A DNA stretch of 64,000 nucleotides from Tupaia tana (GCA_026018925.1 JAKSZU010000009.1:35362082-35426081), one strand, 5' to 3'; counted from the first letter of the stretch, positions 11,955-22,264 are shown. Numbers and translations are program-made. The notes: generated by a model not told the origin, from the letters alone.

Positions 11955-12625
11955 ATAAACTACACTTTTATTAAGAAATATTTTAAGCATACAATAAAGC
12001 ACAGGATAATAAAATGGTACCTGTGTACCCACAACCAGCCTTGTCAAATAGTAACATTTTGCCATATTTCCTTCATTTATTTTGTTATCTTAAAAAATGA
12101 AATAAAATTAAAATAACCTGCCTTTTTCTTCCTAATGTTCTATTTCTTTTCTTTCTCCCTCTCTCTCTCCAAGGGGCAACCACTAATTCGATCTTGGTAT
12201 TTATCATTTGCATACATATTTTTACTATATACATGAATGTCTGTAAAACACAGATATTTTATAGCTTTTAAAAATTATTTAGTTTTATTTTTTTATTTTC
12301 TAAGTTTGTATGTGAGAAAGAGAAACCAAAGAAAGCAAGCTGCCAGGTTTGGAACTTGAACCATAGTGGGCCATGTGGGAGTCCAATACCTTAACCACCT
12401 CACCTGCTGGTCCTCTTCTGTGACTTTTTATGCTATTACTTTTTATGTATATAGACTTGCATTTTTCACCCAACTTCATTATTTTTTAAGGTTTAACTAT
12501 ATCTTTAAGTATAATTTGACTCATTCATTTCACTGGCCATGTTCAATTCTACTTTATGACTTTAGCACATTTATTCTCTTGCTGGTGGACATTTAGATTA
12601 TTTCTATTTTTATAAATTTAATTTT
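11955..12625 (-). mobile_element. Old L1M-type 3' region, antisense, split by a SINE
   Basis: The phrases catacaataaagcacaggat, accaaggggcaaccacta and later gacttgcatttttcacccaa follow the ancient antisense L1 3' end. It is highly diverged and is interrupted by the short SINE at 12.3 kb. Confidence 0.5.
12290..12414 (-). mobile_element. SINE-A-short, antisense
   Basis: Contains agcaagctgccaggtttgga, the B-box complement and cacctgctggtcct. The central body is absent, as in the other short forms. Confidence 0.8.
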
Positions 12626-12690
12626 GGGACCAGCAGTTAGCGTAATGGCTGTGTCGCTGAACTCCCATGTAGTTGACCGCAGTCCAAGTC
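12626..12690 (+). mobile_element. SINE-A head fragment, abruptly truncated
   Basis: gggaccagcagttagcgtaa and about 45 further bases of head are present up to the B-box, then the sequence switches without A-tail or TSD to antisense L1 ORF2. The junction looks like a deletion that removed the SINE body together with the 3' end of the L1. Confidence 0.85.
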
Positions 12691-13852
12691 CATGTATATC
12701 CTGGTTATCAATCCAGTGTCTAAGACATAGTTTGCAAATATATTCTCCTATTCCAAGGGTTTCCCATTCACTCTAACTATTGTTTCTTTTATTGAGCAGA
12801 AGCTTTTTAACCTGATGTAATCCTATTTATCTATTTTTGGAATTATTGCCTGTACTTTAGGGATCTTATTTAAGAAGTCTTTGCCTGTTATGATGTTTTT
12901 GAGAGCTTCTCCTGCATTATCCACTAGTAGTTTTATAGTATGAGGTCATACATTTAGATCTTTGATCTATTTTCAGTTGATTTTTGTTAGTGGAAAGAGA
13001 TAGGGGTCCAGGTTCATCTTCCTACAGGCGGATATTTGTGCCAGTTTTTTCAGCACCATTTTCTAAAGATATTTTCTTTTCCCCACTGGCTTGACTGCTG
13101 TCCTTTGTCAAAAATCAGTTGTTTGTATGTTTGGGGGTTTATTTCCTGGGGTCTCTATTCTGTTCCATTGGTCCACATGCATTTTTTGTGCCAATACCAT
13201 GCTGTTTTGATTATCACAGGTTTGTAATTTATTTTGGGGTCAGAGCATGAGATGCCTCCTATTATGCACATCTCGCACAGTTTTTCTTTGGCAATATGCA
13301 ATCTTTTATTATTTTAAATAAATTTTGTGTTTTTTTTTCGAAATCTCTGAAGTATATCTCTGATAATTTGACTGGGATTGAATAAAATTTGTAGATTAAT
13401 TTGAGTAGGATTGACATTTTTATTATATTATTCCAATTCAGAAACATGGGATGTCTTTCTATTTTTTGTGTCATTATTTATTATTTATTTATTTATTTAT
13501 TTATTTTTATAGTTCTCCTTATAAAGGCCTTTGACTTCTTTGTTAGGTTTATCCCTAGATATTTTATTTCTTTTATGGCTGTTGTAAATGAAATTGCTTT
13601 CTTCAATTCTCCCTCAGTTTGTCCACTGTTGATGTATAGAAATGCTATAGAATTTTGTATATCAATTTTTTATCCTGTAACTTTACTGTATTCGTTTATC
13701 TCCCAGTTTTTTCTATGTATATAATCATGTCATCTGCAAATAGAGATAATTTCACTTCTTTTTTCCCTGCTTGACTGCCTTTTATTTTAGTCTCTCGTCT
13801 CATTGCATTGGCTAGGACTTTTAGTACTATATTGAAAAGGAGTGGAGTATGT

Positions 13853-13867
13853 GGGTATCCTTGTTTT
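13853..13867. repeat. Target-site duplication, left copy, of the HAL1-like element
   Basis: gggtatccttgtttt, identical to 16319-16333. Outside the repeats the ORF2 sequence of the older L1 continues, which fixes both insertion borders. Confidence 0.95.
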
Positions 13868-13889
13868 TTTTTTTTTTTTTTTTTTTCTC

Positions 13890-14640
13890 TTTAAATTTAT
13901 TTATTTTTTACATTAATTCACTATACATCACTACAGCATACAAATGAATTTTCCATCCAAAATACACTGTGTATTGGCTCAATCAAGCACATCAACATAC
14001 ATGTTTTCAGCAAATAATTTTCCAATTCTTATGTCTTGTATACTTTGTTTTTTGTTTTGCCATCCTTGATTCCTTATCCCTCACCCTCTGCCATGTCCCA
14101 CCCTCCTCCCACATTGTCTCTGTTATCCATGGTTACTTTCTATGCCTTCCCCACCCCCATTTAATTGATTTGCTAATGAACTTAGTCTAAATATATCCAA
14201 TAGCTAGCACAGCTGATATATACTTATACATGAACCCAAGTCTGACTTTAGGCATAAACCCCAGTGAGTAGAATGAACATATTATAAAGTAGTACCCAGC
14301 TGGGGCTATAAATCTTACTGCAGTCATCAAATATGCATTTTTAAAAAAATTGATATGAACAGTTTTACCATTTTTTTTCTCCTGCAACTTTTTTTTTAAA
14401 ATTACTTAACATTCATTCCCTGAGCATCATCACAACGTACTAAATGTGGTTTACTATCTAAAATAAACTGCATAGTGGCTTAATCAAACATGTTATCATC
14501 AATAATATTCCATTTCTACTTTCATACATATGTATATGTATATATATGTTTTTTACCCCATGTTTGACCCTCTGCCCTTTCCCACTCTCTTATTACACTA
14601 TCTCTGCTATATACAGTTGTCTTCCATTCCTTTTTCCCCA
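13890..14640 (-). other. HAL1-like 3'UTR with two tandem related modules
   Basis: Two segments, 13905-14170 and 14400-14630, share an ordered series of words: attcactatacatcac versus attccctgagcatcatcac, then a word like ggctcaatcaagcacatcaa versus ggcttaatcaaacatgttat, then ccctctgcc and tctctg near the far end. Related modules form the 3'UTR of L1 copies at 20.9 and 46.2 kb and of the composite at 28.86-29.39 kb. Module duplication therefore seems to be a feature of this whole L1 clade. Confidence 0.7.
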
Positions 14641-15123
14641 ACATTTTGTTGACCACACAATATCATAAGTAATCCAACTACTTTCAGCAGGTAATTTCAA
14701 GAAGAGTAGTTTTGAACTGGTAATGGTATTTCCTTGAAACTTAAAGCCTAGAAACAGGTTAGTATTCTGTTCAAATAGTAGGTACATGCACCTGTCAACA
14801 GCTCAAGACAGGACAAAAATCCTTTAAAACCAGAAAACAAAGCTTAGGAGAAAAGCAGCAATAATTTAGTAAAGTCACAGAATGTTGTTTCATCAGTTCA
14901 GTCTCATGTACTTAATCTTTCTTCTGTTAAGGTTCTATCTTCCAGACTGAATTCTGGGATATAATATTCATCTCCAAACATTGTCCCTACAATTAAGTTG
15001 CCCATTTTCTTAGTTTTTGAACTCTTATTTCTGTGTGTCTGCATTTAATTTTACTGACATAGCACTCCCTTAAGAACTTCTTGGAGATCTGGTCTGGTGC
15101 TGGTAAATTCTTTCAGGTTTTAT

Positions 15124-16047
15124 TTATGTGGGAAAGTTCGCGTCTTTTCTTCCCAAAATGAATGATAACCTTGCTGGGTACAGAATTCTCGGTTGAAATT
15201 GCTTTTCCCTTAATATTTTGAATATATTTTCCCATCCTCTCCTCGCTCGCATTGTCTCTGATGACAGGTCTGCCGTTAGTCTGATGGGATACCCTTTGTA
15301 GGTAACTTGCCTTTTTTCTCTTGCTAGTCTTAGTATCTTGTCTTTGTCTGTGGTTTTGGTCAATCTGGCTATAATGTGTCTTGGAGAAGATCTTCTTGGG
15401 TTGATTCTATTTGGGGTCCTTTGTGTTTCTTGGGATTGAATCTTTGAGTGCCTCTCCAGGTTTGGAAAGTTTTCTTGCAGGATTTCATGGAATAGATTAT
15501 CAATGCCCTTATGAGTCTCTTCACCCTCTGGGATGCCTATTATCCGGATGTTTGGACGTTTAATTGTATCTAGTACTTCTCGCATATTATTCTCAAATTT
15601 TTGGGCCATTTTCTCAGTCTTTATGGTGGATTTTTCTAGGCCAGCCATTTTCTCTTCTACATTAGAGATTCTATTTTCTGTATGATCTAGTCTGCTTTTA
15701 ATACTTTCAAGGGAGATTTTGACTTCTTGTATTATAGCCTTCATTTCTAACAGTTCCATCTGATTCTTTTGTAAAGTGTGAAACTCCTCTTTTAGATCTT
15801 GCATGAATTTCCTCACCTCCTGGAGCTCTTCAACTTCTTTCTCCTTCCTCTTCAGCAGTTCCTTGTCTCTCTTCTCTTCCATCTCTGTTAGCTTTGCCAT
15901 TATGAATGTTCTGAATTCTTTATCAGACATTTCTATGATTTCCATTGAACTGTGTGTGGATGAAGAGGAGCTATCCATTTCCCTTGGAGGAGAGGCATTT
16001 TCCTGCTTCTCCACATTTCTTGTGGTCCTGAAGCGATTTCTAGTCAT
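15124..16047 (-). pseudogene. ORF1 protein of HAL1-like element, nearly intact, C-terminus lost
   Basis: A single open frame of 307 codons starts at an ATG directly after the 5' linker. Residues 1-45 are a polar, serine-rich N-terminus. About 45-155 is a long heptad-patterned, Glu/Lys-rich coiled coil. About 165-245 is the RNA-recognition-type domain, with PNIRIIGIPEGEE at 166-178 and RHIIARLTK at 223-231. About 246-307 begins the C-terminal domain (YKGYPIRLTADLSSE, 250-264; ILYPARLSF, 288-296). In the L1 family ORF1p is a trimeric RNA-binding nucleic-acid chaperone of roughly 340 residues that coats its own RNA in cytoplasmic particles. Here a one-base frameshift near codon 298 ends the protein early at 15124. 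The family reading frame continues to a stop at about 15051 and also holds a CAA-to-TAA change near 15110, so about the last 25-35 residues are lost. The few lesions indicate a young copy. Confidence 0.92.
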
Positions 16048-16093
16048 CTAGTGGATGGTCGGTTTCTTCCCAAACTTGGACGTTCAATCACAC

Positions 16094-16315
16094 GGGTTTT
16101 GTACGCTGGAGGCCCAGTTAGGAGTGGGACATCTTCCTTTCTCCCAGAATGGCTAGATCACAGGAGCCATGGAGCAGACTGTCTCTTGAAGAAGGGCTGT
16201 TCACGAGGGTTTTGTATGCTGGAGGCCCAGTTAGGAGTGGGACATCTTCCTTTCTCCCAGAATGGCTAGATCGCAGGAGCCATGGAGCAGACTGTCTCTT
16301 GAAGAAGGGCTGTTC
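16094..16315 (-). promoter_or_regulatory. Tandem 113-bp 5'UTR monomers of HAL1-like element
   Basis: Two nearly identical units start at 16094 and 16207 (gggttttgta...). The first is complete and the second is cut at 16315 by the element end. They differ at only a few positions (for example gtacgctgg/gtatgctgg and atcacagg/atcgcagg). Tandem promoter monomers at the 5' end are known from rodent L1 families, where each can act as a promoter unit. The same role here is inference. A linker of about 45 bp separates them from the ORF1 ATG. Confidence 0.85.
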
Positions 16316-16318
16316 TGG

Positions 16319-16333
16319 GGGTATCCTTGTTTT
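16319..16333. repeat. Target-site duplication, right copy, of the HAL1-like element
   Basis: gggtatccttgtttt, matching 13853-13867 exactly. ORF2 of the older L1 resumes at once. Confidence 0.95.
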
Positions 16334-18329
16334 GTACCAGTTTTTAGTGGAAAAACTTTCTTTTTTTTCTCCCATTCAGTATGATGTTAGCTATGGGTTT
16401 TTCGTAGATGGCTTTTATTATGTTGAGAAATATCCCTTCTATGCCAATTTACTGAGAGTCTTGATCATGAAGGGAAGTTGTATTTTACCAAATATTTTGT
16501 TCTGTATCAATTGATATGATCATGTTTTTTTGATCTTTCTTTCTGTTAATATGGTGTATTTATGGTTTTGTGTATGTTGAACTATCTTTGCATCCCTGGT
16601 ATAAAGCCTACCTTGTCATAGTGTATAATCTTTGTAATATGTTATTGGATATGATTTGCTAGTATCTTGTTGAGAATTTTTGCATCTGTATTCATCAGAG
16701 ATGTTGGTCTGTATTTTATTTTTTTGTTATGTCTTTTTCTGTTTTGGGGATGACAGTGATGAAGGCTTCATAAAATGAATTTGGAAGGGTTTCTTCCTTT
16801 TGGATTTTTAGAAATAGTTTGAGTAGAATGGGGGTCAGCTTTTCTTTAAAAATTTTGTAGAACTTAGGAATGAAAACGTCAGGATTTGTACTTTTCTTTA
16901 TTGGGAAGTTATTTATCACTGATTCAGTTTCATTGCTTGTTTTTGGTTTATTTAGGCTTTCTGTGTCTTCCTGATTCAGTCTTGGTAGCTTGTATATTTC
17001 CAAGTTTTCTTGCTTGTTGGCATATAGTTGCCTGCAATAGTCTCTGTTGATTTTTTGTATTTATGTTATATCTGTTGTAATATTGTCTGTTTCATTGTGA
17101 GTTTGATTTATCTGGTTCCTTTCTTTCTTCTTAATTAGTCTAGATAACAGTATCAATTTTGCTTATCTTCTCAAAGAACCAGCTTTTGGTTTAATTTATT
17201 TTCTGTTTAGTTTGTTTATTCTCTATTTCATTCAGTTCTGCTTGAATCTTTATTCTTCTTCTGGCATTTTTTTTCCCAGTTCCGTGAGGTGTGTTATTGG
17301 ATTATCTATTTTCCACCTTTCCATCTTGTACTTATGTGCACTGATTTCTATGAAGTTCCCTCTTATGGCTGCTTTGTCTGTGTCCCATAAATTATGGAAA
17401 CTCATGCAATAATCATCAATCTTTTTTTAAAATGAATCTTTTGATTTCAGTCTTAATTTCTTCAGTGTGATGAAGTCAATCAGGAGTAGGTGGTTTTGTT
17501 TCCATATATTTGTTTCCAGTTTAATTCTGTCATGGTCAGAGAAGATGCTGGATATAGTTTCTATGCCTTATAATTTGTAAATGTTGTTTTCTGACCTATT
17601 ATGTGGTCAGTCTTTGAAAATGTTCCATCTGGGGTTTAGAAAAATATGTACTTTTTTTGTGGCTGTTGGGTGGTAAGTTCTATAGATGTTTGTCAAATCC
17701 ATTTGATTTATGGTGTTGTTTAGGTTCCATAACTCTTTGCTTATTTTTTGTCTAGATGATATGATCAAAGAGATAGTGGTGTATTGGGATCCCTAATAAT
17801 TAGTTTGTTGCAATCTATCTCTTCCTTTGGACAACATAGCAGTATTTCTTTCATGTATTCAGGTTCTCCTGAGTTGGGTGCACAGATATTTATAAGTGTT
17901 ATATCTTCTTGGTGAATGAGCCCTTTTAGTACTATATAATGTCTTTCTTTGTCTCTTCTTACAGTTTTTGTCTCAAAGCTTATTTTATCTAATATCAGTA
18001 TTGTGACTCTAGCCTTTTTTTGATTTCCATTTGTATAGAATATCTTTTTCCAGCCCTTCACTTTTAGTCTATGTAGGTCTTTATCCATAAAGTGTGTTTC
18101 TTGTAGGCAGCAAATAGAGAGTTTCTGGGGCTTTTGTTTTGTTTTGTTTGTTTGTTTTTTATTCAGCCACTCTGTATCTTTTGATTGGAGAATTTAATCT
18201 ATTAGCATTCAACATTATTATTGCTGTTTGCAGATTCATCTCTGCCATTTTGTTGGTCATTTTCTTGGTTGGTTTTAGTTCTCTTATTTCTGACTGTCTC
18301 TCTTTAGTTTTCCTGATATATTACTTCCT

Positions 18330-18603
18330 TCAGTACTTCTTAAAGAGATGGTCTAGTGTTGGTGAATTCTTTCAGATTTTTGTCTGGGAATGATTTTACT
18401 TGTTCTTCTCATTTGAAGGATAATCTTGTTGGATAAAGTATTCTTGGTTGAAATTGTTTTTCTTTTAATATTTTAAATATGTCTTTCCATTTTTTTTTCT
18501 TGCCTGCATTGTTTCAATTGAGAGGTCTTATGTTAGCCTAATAGGCAATTTTGTAAGTGACTTGACAATTTCTTTCTTGCCATTTTTAGAATTTTGTCTT
18601 TGT

Positions 18604-18651
<48 letters not shown>

Positions 18652-19245
18652 ATTCTGGATATGATGTGCAATAGAGAAGATCTTATGTTGATTCTATTTG
18701 GGGTCCTTTGTAATTTTTGAGTCTGGATGTTTGAATGCTTCTCTAAGTTTGGGAAATTTTCTGCAAGTATCTCATGGAATAGGTCTTCTATGCCCTTGTC
18801 TGATTCTTTACTTTCTGGAATACCTATTATTCAGATATTTGGGATTTTTATACTGTCTAGTATTTCCTATATGTTGTCCTAAATGTTTTACAATTTTTTC
18901 ATTATTTCTGTTGGTATTATCTAGGACAAAGGTTTTGTCTTCTAACTCAGAAATTATGTCTTTTGCATGGTCCAGTCTTGTTATTTATACTTCAGAGGAG
19001 GTCTTGATGCTGTCTTCATCTCCAGAAGTTCTGGTTGACTATTTTTTTTTATCCTGTCTATCTCCTCCTTCAAATCCTGGAAAGATTTCCTCATCTCTGT
19101 TACCATGAATGTTCTAAACTGTGTTTCTGACATTCCTGCAAATTTTTTGTGCTGTCCATGGTTGAAGAAGAGTTGCTCTGTTCTATTGAGGAGAAGAGGT
19201 ATTTCCTTGTTTTCTCATACTTCTTGTGCCTCTGTGCTTGTTTCT
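18330..19245 (-). pseudogene. ORF1 of the older L1, decayed
   Basis: The minus strand aligns by eye along its whole length with the ORF1 at 15124-16047. The start region gtaactagaaacaagc (minus strand, about 19245) parallels atgactagaaatcgctt of the younger copy, and the end region near 18345-18370 corresponds to the EFTSTRPDL-type C-terminus. The ATG is mutated, several frameshifts are present, and a long T-run interrupts the frame at 18605-18648. Confidence 0.85.
18605..18648. repeat. 44-base T homopolymer
   Basis: Pure T-run inside antisense ORF1. The younger ORF1 has only gtctgtggttttggtcaa at this place, and no SINE body or TSD is attached, so it is an expanded homopolymer and not a retroposon tail. 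Confidence 0.95.
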
Positions 19246-19740
19246 AGTTACCCAACAAATGATACACTTCTTCCTACTTTTCTGGTGTCAATTCTATAGG
19301 GTCAGGGAGGAAGAAGAACTCTACTTAACCTTATGCATTCTTGGTAGAGGGTGTTGTCTTCCAGCAAGAGATGTGCATATAGCTACCTTTAGGTGTTGAT
19401 TCTTTTTCTTGGTACCAGGTGCACCTGGGACTGAGCTGGAGAGTTTCAACTGGGAAAGGGAATTTGAGTTCAGAAAACTATGAAGTCTCAAAATATTCTT
19501 GGGTGGGTAGAAGGCAGCTAGAAGTCTGAGGTGGTCTTCCTGCTTCAGTTGGCCTCACCAACTGCCACTGCTCCCTGATTCATAGTGCCAGCTCTGGGGA
19601 AAATGGCAGCAAAGGGATGTGGGAGGAGCCAGGTGCGATGTACCTGGGGCAGTTGAAAGGCAGTAGGAAACCTGAAGTGGTCTCTTGCTCAGTTGGCCTC
19701 ACTGACTGCTGCTCCCTGATCCACAGTGCAAGGTCCAGGG
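19246..19740 (-). other. Older L1 5' region with imperfect 146-bp tandem units
   Basis: Lies immediately upstream (in element sense) of ORF1. Two related segments, about 19508-19600 and 19655-19741, share ggcag..aag, a run like cagttggcctcac, ctgctccctgat and agtgc, offset by about 146 bp. They differ completely from the 113-bp monomers of the younger element, so the two lineages seem to have different 5' ends. Confidence 0.7.
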
Positions 19741-19744
19741 TAAT

Positions 19745-20008
19745 CTGTTTTGGTTTGTTTGTTTGTTTTTGTTTGTAATTGCCAAAGGGCCTGTGTGTGT
19801 GTACCAGAGACAGAGGGAAAAAGGAAGAAGAAAATACCTTCAATGGGGTAGGATTACATGGCAATCCCTTTTCCATTTCTCCTTTCAATGAGAAATTAGG
19901 CAGAAAAATACATATATGTATTTTTTTCAAGCCATTGGTGCTAGTACTTGAACAGCAGTCAGCTGTGTGAGATCTGGTTCCCTTAGCCATTAGGCCATGG
20001 AGCTAGCC
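19745..20008 (-). mobile_element. SINE-C, antisense
   Basis: T/G-rich tail, gccaaagggcctgtgtgtgt, purine tract, then ttcaagccattggtgctagt, a B-box complement (gtacttgaac) and the SINE-C head complement ggccatggagctagcc. Its head differs from SINE-A. Confidence 0.8.
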
Positions 20009-20059
20009 TATATGGTTGCTTTTGTTCTGTAATACAAAGTCCAAGTTGGTAACTGCAAT

Positions 20060-20135
20060 AGAGACTTTATGGCCTGCAAAGCCTAAAATATTTACCATCT
20101 GTCCTTTTATAAAAAATATTTGCTGATCTCTGATC
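20060..20135 (-). mobile_element. hAT-type DNA transposon end fragment
   Basis: ttatggcctgcaaagcctaa, aatatttaccatctgtcctt and tgctgatctctg match the remembered end of a common mammalian non-autonomous hAT element. The other end is not visible. Confidence 0.55.
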
Positions 20136-20309
20136 TAAGGTTTTATCTAGGCATGAAATGTTGGTGCAAGGTACATATCTTCATCATTAGAGATATAGCC
20201 AAATTATTCTGTAATGTGATTGTGTAAAATAATGTTCTTTCACTGGTGTGTATGTTTTTCTGTGGTTCTGTATTTTTGCCAATGTTTGGCAATGTCAAAC
20301 TTAAAGATT

Positions 20310-20890
20310 TTTGGCAGTCTGTTGACTCATACTGGTATCTCATTGAAATTTTAATTTGCATTTTCCAGAATATTAGTGTGATTGAGCAATTTTTCAAATG
20401 TTTATTGATGCATTTTAAAAATTTATTTAAAACTTTTTTCTCGCCAGAGGTTACATGTACTAGCTGGAGAGAGAGAGAAAGAGAGAGAGAGGGAGAGAGA
20501 GAGAGAGAAAGAGAAAGCACCCCTCAGTAGGACATGGTAATACCATAATCCTTTCTACTCTATTCCTCCTTCCTGCCAAGATCTTTGGCACTGACAAAAA
20601 CATACCTGGCATGATCCTTAAACTGCTGGGGCTAGTCTTCAAACTTTGGTTGGGCATGTGGAATCTGACTCCTTTAGTCACTATGCTATGGAGCCAGCCC
20701 TTATTGGTTATTTTTACAAATCTATAAGTTCTCCGTTAATATCCTTTGCCCATTTTTTTTCTATTGGGCTGCATGTGCTTTTCTTATCATTACTTTTTTG
20801 TATAGTCTCAATAGTAATCCTCTCTTGGTGTGTGTAGGTTAACTAATTGTTTTTAAAACATGTTTTAACTATTATAATCTGTGTATTCTT
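20310..20890 (-). mobile_element. Old L1 ORF2 3' fragment, antisense, split by a SINE
   Basis: taatttgcattttccagaat, gattgagcaatttttcaaat and, beyond the SINE, aatatcctttgcccattttt follow the antisense ORF2 3' half in correct order. Confidence 0.7.
20415..20702 (-). mobile_element. SINE-C, antisense, with (GA)n tract
   Basis: Tail aaaatttatttaaaactttt, ggagagagagagaaagagag-type purine repeat (20466-20517), body, and head complement tatggagccagccc. Confidence 0.8.
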
Positions 20891-20894
20891 CCAA

Positions 20895-21783
20895 ATTAAC
20901 TTCAACATCATTTTTTTGTATTTTTAAAATTTACATTTAATCACTGTGTATCTTTACAGTGTACAACATGGTTTTTTCCCAGTACAAACACAGTGCATAT
21001 TGGTCAAGTCCAAGATATTACCATATATATTATCATCAACAGATAATTTTTCATTTTTGTATCTGTTAAGTTTTGTTTTTATCTGTGATCCCATCTCTCC
21101 TACCCCATTACTCACCCCCTCCTATACTGTCTAGTATCTACAATTGCCCTTCCTGCTATTATACCTTCTTTTTGTGTGTATGTTGTTTCTTTTTTAATTT
21201 TATACATTCACTCACTATACATCACTTAGCTTGCAAAGTGAATTTACCCAACATGAAATATGCTTCTGATCTTTCAGTTTCTACTGTAGAGTACAGACAT
21301 TTAGTATATACTGAGTGGGGACATACAATGACTGTCTTTCATAGTCTGGCTTGTTTCACTTAGCATTCAATTTCCCATATTCTTCCACTTTGTATCAAAT
21401 GTCAGGATCTCATTTATTTCTTTAATGGAGGAGTAGCATTCCATAGAGGACATACACCACATTTTTTCAGTCCACTTGTCTGTTCTTGGACATTTAGGTT
21501 GATTCTGTACCGTAGCAATTGTGAATAATGCTGAGGTAAACATGAATGTGCAAGTATTTTTTCACCTGAGGGTTTTCCTATCCTCTGGATAGATTCCTAG
21601 ACTGGAATTGTGGGCTCATATAGTAATTCTACTTGTAGGTTTATGAGGAACCTCCATATTATTCTCCATAGTTGCTGTACTAATTTAAATTCCAACCAAA
21701 AGTGTAGGAGGGTTCCCTTTTCACCATAGCCTCAACAGTACTAGTTATTTCAATGTATAGAAATTTCACCTTTTAAAAAGAAT
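20895..21783 (-). mobile_element. L1 3'UTR and ORF2 C-terminal end, antisense
   Basis: 20938-21180 is the 3'UTR module (ctttacagtgtacaacatgg; ttatcatcaacagataattt; ccccattactcaccccctcc). A second partial module starts at 21195. From about 21285 the complement of the ORF2 C-terminus follows (gtggggacatacaatgactg; tagcattccatagaggacat; gcaattgtgaataatgctga). Confidence 0.85.
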
Positions 21784-22043
21784 TTTTTTAACATTTTTTT
21801 GAGAGATTTTTGTTATAGGGCACATGTGCTCGCCAGAGAGACAGAGGGACAGAAAGCGAGAAATCATCCCCTAAGGGGAGGATGGCCACACCACAATCCG
21901 TTCTCCTCCAATCTCCTCTCAGGATCTTGGGCATGCACGCACATGCGCCCAGTGTGAGTTTAAGCCACCAGGTCCGGGACTCGAACTGTGGTTGACTACA
22001 TGGGAGTCCAGTGACATAGCCATTACACCAACTGCTGGTCCCT
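21784..22043 (-). mobile_element. SINE-A, antisense, with TSD
   Basis: Antisense tail ttgagagatttttgttatag to ccaactgctggtccct. A short TSD aaaaagaat lies at 21775-21783 and 22044-22052. The B-box complement gggactcgaactg is well kept. Confidence 0.92.
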
Positions 22044-22052
22044 AAAAAGAAT

Positions 22053-22255
22053 GTCACTAGAGGACATGTGACTAAAGAGAGAGACAGAGAGATGGGAGAG
22101 TAAGAAAGCACTCTTCCCATGCAAAATTGTCATGCTTCAATCTCTCTTCCTCTATTTTACCCTCCTTTTAGGATTTTGGACGTACATGTACATGTGCCCA
22201 GCATGTTTTGCAAGCCATCAGACTTGGCTTGCAAGTGGAATCAGACTTAAAAGTT
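22053..22255 (-). mobile_element. SINE-C-like, antisense, decayed
   Basis: gaggacatgtgactaaagag, a purine tract, catgcttcaatctctcttcc, and tgttttgcaagccatcagac before the sequence fades out before the head. Confidence 0.65.
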
Positions 22256-22264
22256 TCCATTATG

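Larger units (their letters stand above)
13868..16318 (-). mobile_element. HAL1-like retrotransposon: 5' monomers, ORF1, 3'UTR, no ORF2
   Basis: Seen: a 2.45-kb antisense insertion flanked by an exact 15-bp TSD. In element orientation it has tandem 113-bp units (16315-16094), a short linker, ORF1 (16047-15124), about 1.2 kb of non-coding 3'UTR with two related modules, AATAAA words near 13895-13904, and a poly(A) (T-run 13864-13886). No endonuclease or reverse-transcriptase sequence lies between ORF1 and the 3'UTR. Known: half-L1 (HAL1) elements with this architecture occur in mammals and are thought to borrow L1 ORF2 protein. Inferred: it is a young member of such a lineage, because the older copy at 59.99-62.08 kb shows the same ORF1-to-3'UTR junction. 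A private deletion of ORF2 in one copy would not explain that. Confidence 0.88.
12691..19245 (-). mobile_element. Old L1, antisense: ORF2 and ORF1, interrupted by a younger element
   Basis: The plus strand reads the complement of L1. From 12691 it shows ORF2 C-terminal-half sequence (aagcttttta, then tttgtcaaaaatcagttgtt), then after the 13.85-16.33 kb insertion the reverse-transcriptase region (16.4-17.2 kb), the endonuclease region (17.4-18.12 kb), a short inter-ORF stretch, and ORF1 (18.33-19.24 kb). The 3'UTR and poly(A) are missing because the copy is cut at 12690. Many stops and frameshifts are present (open pieces only at 16716-17003 and 17765-18088), so it is dead. It was the landing site of the HAL1-like element. 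Confidence 0.9.

Noticed and set aside
16094..16315. CRISPR array
   Set aside because: Two adjacent 113-bp units without spacers in a mammalian genome. They are retroelement 5' monomers.
13868..16318. Ordinary full-length L1
   Set aside because: There is no ORF2 sequence between ORF1 and the 3'UTR, and an independent copy shows the same arrangement.
16716..17003. 95-codon open frame as a host gene
   Set aside because: The protein is a fragment of L1 ORF2 reverse transcriptase inside a dead antisense L1.
17765..18088. 107-codon open frame as a host gene
   Set aside because: It is a fragment of the L1 ORF2 endonuclease domain in the same dead element.
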